Origin: Methanoculleus bourgensis MS2
GTDB taxonomy: Archaea; Halobacteriota; Methanomicrobia; Methanomicrobiales; Methanoculleaceae
Direction: 5' to 3'
Assembly: GCF_000304355.2 (NCBI RefSeq)
Contig: NC_018227.2
Coordinates: 1,550,001-1,614,000, forward strand
DNA: 64,000 nt
The translations under genes were made by a program, and so were the position numbers. Below, in pieces: positions 58,717 to 64,000 of the stretch. Position 1 is the stretch's first letter, and each line of letters opens with the position of its first letter. Below the pieces are notes generated by a model. The model saw only the letters and a list, made by a program, of their open reading frames with translations. It did no database searches and had not been told where the DNA came from.

Positions 58717-59367
58717 CTACAGGAAATCCGCAATCGTTGTCTGGCAAAGATTCGTCACCGTCTTCCAGCTCCGGCGGGCGCAGGGCGGCGGGTTCCCGTA
58801 GTCCCTGACATAACCCCTGAGGAACTCGATCGTCACCGGGTCGGAGGGATAACCGCTCCCGATATTCCCGTACTGCTCATCGAGGTCCTTGATCGCCCGG
58901 TCCCGGGTGACCTTCGCGACGACGCTTGCCGCGCCGACGATCTTGTAGCGGGCGTCAGCCCGGTGCTCGGAGATGATGTCGCAGGGGAAGTCGAGGTAGT
59001 CTGTGACCGTCCGGCCGTAGCGTTCCGCGTTCACGTCGCAGGCGTCCACGTAGGCCGACTCAGGCCGGAGTCCCATGAGCGCCTCGGCGTGGAGCTCGGC
59101 CACGCACTCGTTCATGCTCATCCTGCTCCGCGCCTCATCGATCCCGGCGGCGTCGATGGTGACGATCGATATCGCGAAGTCACGGAGAAGGATCTCGTAG
59201 ATCGCTTCCCGCTGCTTCGGCCGGAGGGCCTTTGAGTCCCTGATGGGGAGGGGCGCGAGGTCTCCGGCCTCCCGGCAGCCGACAGCGGCGACCACCATCG
59301 GGCCCAGGACCGACCCCTTCCCCGCCTCATCTACCCCGCAGATCACACCCTTCTGTTTTCTTCGCAA
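58717..59367 (-). CDS. rnhB: Ribonuclease HII
   Basis: 216 residues from TTG 59367; GTG 59346 (starting VICGVDEAGKG) is an alternative that removes seven basic residues. Removes single ribonucleotides and primers from DNA. D-E-D-D residues: D and E in CGVDEAGKGSVLGPM, D in YVDACDVNAERY, and D in SVVAKVTRDRAIKDLDEQYG. Divergent from the TrkA gene with only about 34 nt between. Confidence 0.92.
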   Translation of the reverse strand: MRRKQKGVICGVDEAGKGSVLGPMVVAAVGCREAGDLAPLPIRDSKALRPKQREAIYEILLRDFAISIVTIDAAGIDEARSRMSMNECVAELHAEALMGLRPESAYVDACDVNAERYGRTVTDYLDFPCDIISEHRADARYKIVGAASVVAKVTRDRAIKDLDEQYGNIGSGYPSDPVTIEFLRGYVRDYGNPPPCARRSWKTVTNLCQTTIADFL

Positions 59368-59401
59368 GGTATTTCAATGGCAACGGTTGACTCCAGATGG
59401 A

Positions 59402-60067
59402 ATGTACACCATCATCGTCGGCCTGGGCGGAATCGGCCGGAACCTGACCGCGATCGCCGTCAACGCCGGCGATTCAGTGGTCGTGATCGACCAGAACGAG
59501 GAGCGCGCAAGTGACATCCTGGAGCACTACGACGTCCTCGCCATCACCGGGAACGCGACCGACAAGTCGGTGCTGGAAGACGCCGGGATCGACCGGGCCG
59601 ACGCCCTGGTCGCCACCACGAGCGACGACGCGGTGAACCTGATGACCTGCTGGCTCGCGAAACGCTACAACGTGAGAAACGTCGTCTCGATCGTCAACCA
59701 AAAAGAGCACTCCGACCTCTTCAACGAGGTTGGGGTGAAGATCAGCGAGAACCCGGACGAACTGGTGGCGACCCGGCTCTACTACTGGGCAAGGAGCCCG
59801 AACCTCCAGCAGGTCGCCTCGATCCCGGGGGGCACCATCTTCGAGATCGTCGCCGAGGCAGGTGCGCCGATCGTCGACCGCGAGATCCGGGAACTCGATG
59901 TCCGGGACTTTGTCTTCATCGCTATACGGCGTGCCGGAGGAGACCTGATCATACCGAGCGGCACGGTCCGTATCAGGCCGGGGGACGTCATTACGGTCTT
60001 CACGAAAAAAGAGGCTGAGGGAGAGACGTTAAAGACCCTCAACAAGCAGTTGAAGCGGTCAGCCTAA
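59402..60067 (+). CDS. TrkA family potassium-uptake regulator (RCK_N + RCK_C)
   Basis: 221 residues from ATG 59402 ([20 protein letters not shown]). Binds NAD(H)/ATP through the Rossmann RCK_N domain ([51 protein letters not shown]) and ends with a TrkA-C domain ([22 protein letters not shown]). It should regulate a Trk/Ktr potassium channel whose membrane subunit is not in this window. Its last 9 nt overlap the geranylgeranyl reductase gene. Confidence 0.92.
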   Translation: MYTIIVGLGGIGRNLTAIAVNAGDSVVVIDQNEERASDILEHYDVLAITGNATDKSVLEDAGIDRADALVATTSDDAVNLMTCWLAKRYNVRNVVSIVNQKEHSDLFNEVGVKISENPDELVATRLYYWARSPNLQQVASIPGGTIFEIVAEAGAPIVDREIRELDVRDFVFIAIRRAGGDLIIPSGTVRIRPGDVITVFTKKEAEGETLKTLNKQLKRSA

Positions 60068-61255
60068 CGCGTCTTTGAGCGCTTTGAGTTCAAAGAGCAT
60101 CTTTGGGTTGCGCTTGATCAGTTCCCTGATGAGCGCCGAGACCGAGAACTCCTCAAGGCCGACACTCGCGATCGAGTCAGCGAGGGCATTGAGTTTCTTA
60201 TCGTCGAGGGTTATGAAGAACTCCTTGACCTTGTAGTTCCGCTCGAGGAACTTGCCCATGCGGGACGCGCGCCACTCCGCGTCATAGGGCATCAGCGCCG
60301 CTTTCGAGCAGTCGCCCGCAGATATGCACTCGGAGGCTACCCGGGCGGCGAGCCTCCCGGTGAACATGGCGTTCCCTATCCCGCCGCCGGTGAGGGGGTC
60401 GACGACCCGGGCCGCGTCCCCGATGACCATAAGACCGTCGGCGACCGTGCACGGGAGCGGCCTGCAGACCGGGACGCCACCTGCGATCGCCTCGATCGTC
60501 TTACCTCCCGGGAAGTTCTTCGCGATGAACCGGTCCAGGTAATCCTTTGCCCGTGAGCCGTCCCGGCTCTTCCTGCCCGAGATGCCGATACCGACGTTTG
60601 CCGTCCGCTCGCCCTTCGGGAAGACCCAGAGATAACCCTCAGGCGCGACGTCGTTACCGAGGTAGAAGTCTGTCGAGGCCGCGTCGATGTCGATGTCGGT
60701 GAGGAGGTACTGGGCGCAGCTCATCATCTCCCGGAGGGGGACGGTGGTGTCAAGCCCTGCCCAGCGGGCGAACTGCGCCTCCGTGCCGTCGGCGGCGAGG
60801 ACCACGTCTGCCCTGATATCAACCGGCGTCCCAGCAGATATCACCTTCGCGCCCCGGACAGCCCCGTTCTCCATGATCGGCGCGGTCGCCCGGGTCTTGA
60901 CGAAGACATCCGCCCCGGCCTCGGCCGCCTGCCAGACGAGCTCCCGGTCGAAGACCTTCCGGTCAAGGACATAGCCGACCTCGTTCCCGGCCTTATCCTG
61001 CTCGAGGCGGACAGCAGTGCCGTTCGGCGCGATGATCCGGGCTCGCTCGATATCAGCCGATATCCAGCGCGGGTCGGGCTTGATGAACTCTTTCAGGATA
61101 TCTTTGCCGATTCCTTCCGCACACCGGATGGGCGTTCCGATGGCGGGACGCTTCTCGATGAGGCAGACCGTGTTTCCTGCTTCGGCCGCCGTCCTGGCTG
61201 CAAGAGCGCCGGCGGGCCCGCCACCGACGATGAGCATATCATACTTACTCTTCAT
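60059..61255 (-). CDS. Digeranylgeranylglycerophospholipid reductase
   Basis: 398 residues from ATG 61255. FAD enzyme that saturates the isoprenoid chains of archaeal lipids. FAD motif [18 protein letters not shown], family segment [47 protein letters not shown], and second FAD motif [21 protein letters not shown]. Electron supply is usually ferredoxin or F420; the upstream small ferredoxin gene (61245-61421) overlaps its 5' end and likely serves it. Confidence 0.92.
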   Translation of the reverse strand: MKSKYDMLIVGGGPAGALAARTAAEAGNTVCLIEKRPAIGTPIRCAEGIGKDILKEFIKPDPRWISADIERARIIAPNGTAVRLEQDKAGNEVGYVLDRKVFDRELVWQAAEAGADVFVKTRATAPIMENGAVRGAKVISAGTPVDIRADVVLAADGTEAQFARWAGLDTTVPLREMMSCAQYLLTDIDIDAASTDFYLGNDVAPEGYLWVFPKGERTANVGIGISGRKSRDGSRAKDYLDRFIAKNFPGGKTIEAIAGGVPVCRPLPCTVADGLMVIGDAARVVDPLTGGGIGNAMFTGRLAARVASECISAGDCSKAALMPYDAEWRASRMGKFLERNYKVKEFFITLDDKKLNALADSIASVGLEEFSVSALIRELIKRNPKMLFELKALKDALG

Positions 61256-61421
61256 GCACGACCTCCAGTGCACCAAGCGGGCACGCCCGTGCGCAGATGC
61301 CGCAGGCGATGCACTCCCGCTCCAGACTGAGATAGGCATCAATCAGCTCGAGCGCATCCTCGGGGCAGACTGCGACGCAGGTGCCGCAGTATCCACACTT
61401 ATCTCGGTTTATCCTGAGCAT
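61245..61421 (-). CDS. 2[4Fe-4S] ferredoxin adjoining the lipid reductase
   Basis: 58 residues from ATG 61421 ([20 protein letters not shown]). Two C-x2-C-x2-C-x3-C sites: [11 protein letters not shown] and [11 protein letters not shown]. Longer frames upstream lack a start signal. The stop overlaps the reductase start, implying translational coupling; it is probably that enzyme's electron donor. Confidence 0.9.
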   Translation of the reverse strand: MLRINRDKCGYCGTCVAVCPEDALELIDAYLSLERECIACGICARACPLGALEVVHEE

Positions 61422-61567
61422 TGTATTTATGTTGTTGTTGTCATCGCAAAAACTTTTACGTCGCCGGCATCTCCAGAGCGTCATTCTTTCCCGGTGCGGG
61501 AAGCGCCAGCGTTCACCGGGTCATTTTATAGGAGTTAGCACAAATTTATCTGGTAACTGGAGATTCT

Positions 61568-62098
61568 ATGGGATTGAAGGGTGGACCTACGCAAGACGAG
61601 GTTATGGCCGTCTCGCTCGCAAAACTCGGCATCCGCCCGGGCGACCGGGTGGTTGATGTCGGGTGCGGGACCGGGAAGGTCGCAATCGCGGCATCACGGG
61701 TGGCAGAGCACGTCTACGCGATTGACCGGAGGCCGGAGGCGGTCGCCTACGCCCGAAAGGAGGCGGCAGCCGCCGGCGCCGGAAACATCGAATTCTTCGA
61801 GGGGGATGCGGTGGAGATCCTCGCCAACATCGACCGGCTCGACGCCGCGTTTGTCGGGGGGTCCCGCAGGCTCCCGGAGGTGCTCGACCTCCTCGCCGCA
61901 ACGGTGCGGGGGCGGATCGTCGTCAACGCCGTCATGGTCGAGACGCTCTATGAGGCTATCCGGAGCATGCAGCGCCTCGGTATATTCGTAGAGGCCGTCC
62001 ACCTGCAGGTCTCCCGGTCCGCCGCCATCGCCGGCGGGGTGATGTTCAAACCCCAGAACCCGGTCTACGTCATCGTCGGGGGTGCCGGATGCTCGTAG
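61568..62098 (+). CDS. cbiT: Cobalt-precorrin-6B C15-methyltransferase (decarboxylating)
   Basis: 176 residues; GGAG 5 nt before ATG. Methylates C15 and decarboxylates the acetate side chain in anaerobic corrin synthesis. SAM-binding motif VVDVGCGTGKVAIAASR and family start GPTQDEVMAVSLAKLG. First of four overlapping cbi genes (T, L, F, G), each starting within the previous gene. Confidence 0.92.
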   Translation: MGLKGGPTQDEVMAVSLAKLGIRPGDRVVDVGCGTGKVAIAASRVAEHVYAIDRRPEAVAYARKEAAAAGAGNIEFFEGDAVEILANIDRLDAAFVGGSRRLPEVLDLLAATVRGRIVVNAVMVETLYEAIRSMQRLGIFVEAVHLQVSRSAAIAGGVMFKPQNPVYVIVGGAGCS

Positions 62099-62706
62099 GG
62101 GTGGGACTCGGGCCCGGCGACCCGGAACTCCTGACCCTGCGGGCGGTCAGGCTCCTCAAGGAGGCTGCGGCAGTCTTTGTCCCCGGGAACCTCGCCTACG
62201 ATCTGGTGCGGCCCTACCGCCCAGACGCCGTCATCCTCGAGTTCCCGATGACGAGCGACGAGGACTACATCAGGGAGTGCCTTGAGGAGAACGCCGATGC
62301 GATAGCCCCGAAGGCGAAGGACGGGCTCGTGGTCTTCGGGATCATCGGGGACCCGAACTTCTACTCGACCTTCTCCCGGCTCTGCGAGGTCATCGGCAAG
62401 CACTACCCGGAGGTCGCGTTTGCGACCGAGCCCGGGATCAGCTCCATCACCGCGTTTGCCTCGGTGGCGAACGTCCCGGTGGCGGGTGGGTTCTTTGTCT
62501 CTGACGGAAGCGGGCTTGAGTCGCGGATCTTCATGAAGGTCAGGAAACCGGCGGCGCTTGCGGCCAGCCTGAAGGCGGAGGGCTACTCTGAGTTTGTCCT
62601 CGTGGAACGGATGTACATGCCTGAGCAGCAGGTCTACCGGGGGGACGACCTCCCGGAGGAGAGCAACTACTTCTCGATCCTCTTTGCGAGGCGGTCCGGT
62701 GCATAA
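62089..62706 (+). CDS. cbiL: Cobalt-precorrin-2 C20-methyltransferase
   Basis: 205 residues; starts 10 nt inside cbiT. Tetrapyrrole methylase that adds the C20 methyl. Family motifs MLVGVGLGPGDPELLTLRAV, IIGDPNFYSTFSRL and ATEPGISSITAFASVANVP. The end overlaps the cbiF start. Confidence 0.92.
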   Translation: MLVGVGLGPGDPELLTLRAVRLLKEAAAVFVPGNLAYDLVRPYRPDAVILEFPMTSDEDYIRECLEENADAIAPKAKDGLVVFGIIGDPNFYSTFSRLCEVIGKHYPEVAFATEPGISSITAFASVANVPVAGGFFVSDGSGLESRIFMKVRKPAALAASLKAEGYSEFVLVERMYMPEQQVYRGDDLPEESNYFSILFARRSGA

Positions 62707-63415
62707 GGTCTACATCGTGGGCGCGGGGCCGGGGGCGCCCGACCTCATCACGGTCAGGGGGATGGACCTCCTCCGGCGGGCAGACGTCCTCATCTACGCG
62801 GGCTCGCTCGTGAACCCGGCGCTCGTGGAGGAGTCTCCCGCGGGGCTGAAACTCGACAGTTGGGGGATGCGGCTTGACCAGATCGTCGACGCCATCGAGG
62901 AGCACGTCAGGGCCGGGGAACTTGTCGTCAGGCTTCACTCCGGCGACCCGGCACTTTACGGGGCGATCGTCGAGCAGATGGCGGAACTTGAGCGGCGCGG
63001 GATCGGGGCCGAGATCGTCCCCGGCGTCTCGTCGCTCTTCGCGGCCGCGGCTGCCCTCAAGACCCAGTTCACCCTCCGCGACGTCTCTGAGAGCCTGATC
63101 GTCACCCGCCCGGCGGGGGCGACGCTTGAAGCGGACCTGATCCCTGAGTTCTCCCGGCTCGGGCAGACGATGGTGGTCTTCCTCGGGACCGAGCATATGG
63201 AGGAGATCCTCGCCCGGGTGGAGTGTCCCCCCGATACACCGGCGGCGGTCGTCTACCACGCCTCCTGGCCTGACCAGAAGGTCGTCCGGGGGACGGTGGC
63301 CGATATCGCGGCGAAGGCCCGGGCGGCAGGGATCGAGCGGACGGCGCTGATCGTCATCGGGAAGGTGGTCGATCCGGCGACGTCCGGGTTCGGGAGGTCG
63401 GTCCTCTACTCATGA
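62699..63415 (+). CDS. cbiF: Cobalt-precorrin-4 C11-methyltransferase
   Basis: 238 residues, GTG start at 62699 (VHKVYIVGAGPGAPDLITVR) inside the end of cbiL. Tetrapyrrole methylase: VYIVGAGPGAPDLITVRG, RLHSGDPALYGAIVEQM, EIVPGVSSLFAAAAALKTQ and GTEHMEEIL match CbiF. Stop overlaps the cbiG ATG. Confidence 0.92.
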   Translation: MHKVYIVGAGPGAPDLITVRGMDLLRRADVLIYAGSLVNPALVEESPAGLKLDSWGMRLDQIVDAIEEHVRAGELVVRLHSGDPALYGAIVEQMAELERRGIGAEIVPGVSSLFAAAAALKTQFTLRDVSESLIVTRPAGATLEADLIPEFSRLGQTMVVFLGTEHMEEILARVECPPDTPAAVVYHASWPDQKVVRGTVADIAAKARAAGIERTALIVIGKVVDPATSGFGRSVLYS

Positions 63416-64000
63416 CCGGGACTGTCGTGATAGCCCTCGAGCGGTTCCTCCCCGATGCACGCCGGATAGCAGGCGCGCTCGGCGCTGAGGTCATCCCCTA
63501 CGGCCCTGACGTGTTCCGGGAAGCCTTTGCCGGCTACCGCCGGATCGTCGCCCTGATGTCGGCCGGGATCGCAGTCCGGGGGATCGCTCCCCTCCTCGTC
63601 GACAAGTGGCGGGACCCGGCAGTCGTGGTGGTCAGCCCGGATCTCCGCTACGCCGTCCCGGTCGTCGGCGGGCATCACGGCGGAAACGATCTCGCGCGGG
63701 AACTCGCCGCCCTCGGGATCGAGCCCGTGATCACGACCGCGACCGAGACCCGGGGCCGGGAGTCGGTGGAGGGAATCGCCGCCCGCAGAGGGTGCGATAT
63801 CGTGAACCGCGACTCCACCAGGGCGGTGAACGCCGCGATCCTGGACGCAGACGTGCCCCTCTACGCCGTCACCGGCCCGGGGATCGTCGTCGCGGGACCG
63901 GGGATCTCCTTCCTTGCGAGGAAGGGCGACTACGCCGTCGGCGTTGGGTGCCGGAAGGGTGTTTCGGCGGCAGATGTGACCGCGGCAGTCGGGCAGGCGC
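63412..64000 (+). CDS. cbiG: Cobalt-precorrin-5A hydrolase (partial, runs off window)
   Basis: At least 196 codons from ATG 63412, open to the window end. CbiG opens the delta-lactone of cobalt-precorrin-5A and releases acetaldehyde. N-terminal region MTGTVVIALERFLPD, GYRRIVALMSAGIAVRGIAP, VVGGHHGGNDLARELA and the C-domain start YAVTGPGIVVAGPGIS are visible. The C-terminal conserved domain is outside. Confidence 0.85.
   Translation, partial: MTGTVVIALERFLPDARRIAGALGAEVIPYGPDVFREAFAGYRRIVALMSAGIAVRGIAPLLVDKWRDPAVVVVSPDLRYAVPVVGGHHGGNDLARELAALGIEPVITTATETRGRESVEGIAARRGCDIVNRDSTRAVNAAILDADVPLYAVTGPGIVVAGPGISFLARKGDYAVGVGCRKGVSAADVTAAVGQA

Noticed and set aside
56990-58801. Long plus-strand open frame (603 codons) opposite the M50 protease
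   Set aside because: It reads the antisense of a clear HExxH protease and the repeat block; its Arg/Asp/Gly-rich composition is typical of GC-rich shadows and no motif is present.

Overview
The window looks like chromosomal DNA from a hydrogenotrophic methanogen of the Methanomicrobiales, most likely close to Methanoculleus. The reasons are high-GC coding sequence with AT-rich promoters, methyl-coenzyme M reductase, a complete formylmethanofuran dehydrogenase operon, an Ech-type energy-converting hydrogenase, an archaeal histone, FEN1 with a PIP box, DUF2193/DUF2180 methanogen proteins, and strong GGTGATC-type ribosome binding sites mixed with apparently leaderless genes. The genus is inferred from gene content and was not tested by alignment.

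Layout. 1-1194: 5' part of mcrB (minus strand, runs off the left edge). 1195-2802: a long intergenic stretch with AT-rich promoter DNA, a degenerate repeat, and a GC-rich hairpin-dense leader (about 2520-2780) in front of fwdDBAC (2803-7116). Two moeA paralogs (7192-9656) follow. 9657-10471 is built of repeat modules. 10472-13731 holds a DnaQ-like protein, a divergent RNase III, a DUF362-ferredoxin protein and a HIT protein. 14093-19186 is echABCDEF behind an operator-like inverted repeat. 19366-26352 holds a disulfide oxidoreductase-like flavoprotein, a second DnaQ-like paralog, a secreted protein, a YkgJ cysteine-cluster protein, a Ca2+/cation exchanger and a secreted beta-propeller. 26337-36333 holds a P2-type ATPase, cupin, SPASM radical SAM enzyme, glycine-zipper protein, small zinc ribbon, flavin reductase, DUF475 protein, CBS protein, two PEBP paralogs and a phosphoribosyltransferase. 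36477-38770 holds RNase HI, TrmO, an Mrp/NBP35 ATPase and a small partner. 39056-44826 is the nitrogen assimilation island: glnA divergent from a three-gene split glutamate synthase plus an FrhB-like F420 subunit. 44827-46569 is repeat-dominated, with an orphan nucleotidyltransferase and, just after it, a frameshifted gene. 47138-53670 holds rubredoxin/TPP enzyme, histone, HTH-CBS regulator, NOG1, presenilin-type protease, a small membrane protein and FEN1. 54224-56762 holds DUF2193, DUF2180 and an aquaporin. 57308-61421 holds an M50 protease, RNase HII, a TrkA protein, and a geranylgeranyl reductase with its ferredoxin. 61568-64000 is a cobalamin (cbiT-cbiL-cbiF-cbiG) operon that runs off the right edge.

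How it fits together. fwd performs the first CO2-reducing step of methanogenesis and mcr the last. MoeA proteins serve the Mo/W-pterin cofactor of Fwd, Ech can supply the low-potential ferredoxin that Fwd needs, and corrinoid synthesis (cbi) supplies the methyltransferase cofactor. The glutamate synthase island appears wired to F420H2.

The most unusual signals are: a structured leader upstream of fwd; an RNase III whose signature Asp is Asn; two DnaQ-like paralogs, one of whose motif I lies upstream of its only usable start; a modular family of interspersed GC-rich repeats, including a 99-bp element with perfect 16-bp inverted ends; a palindromic TATA box placed symmetrically between two probably leaderless divergent genes; and a putative operator on the ech promoter. 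All functional names come from recognised motifs and family resemblance read by eye; no database search was run.
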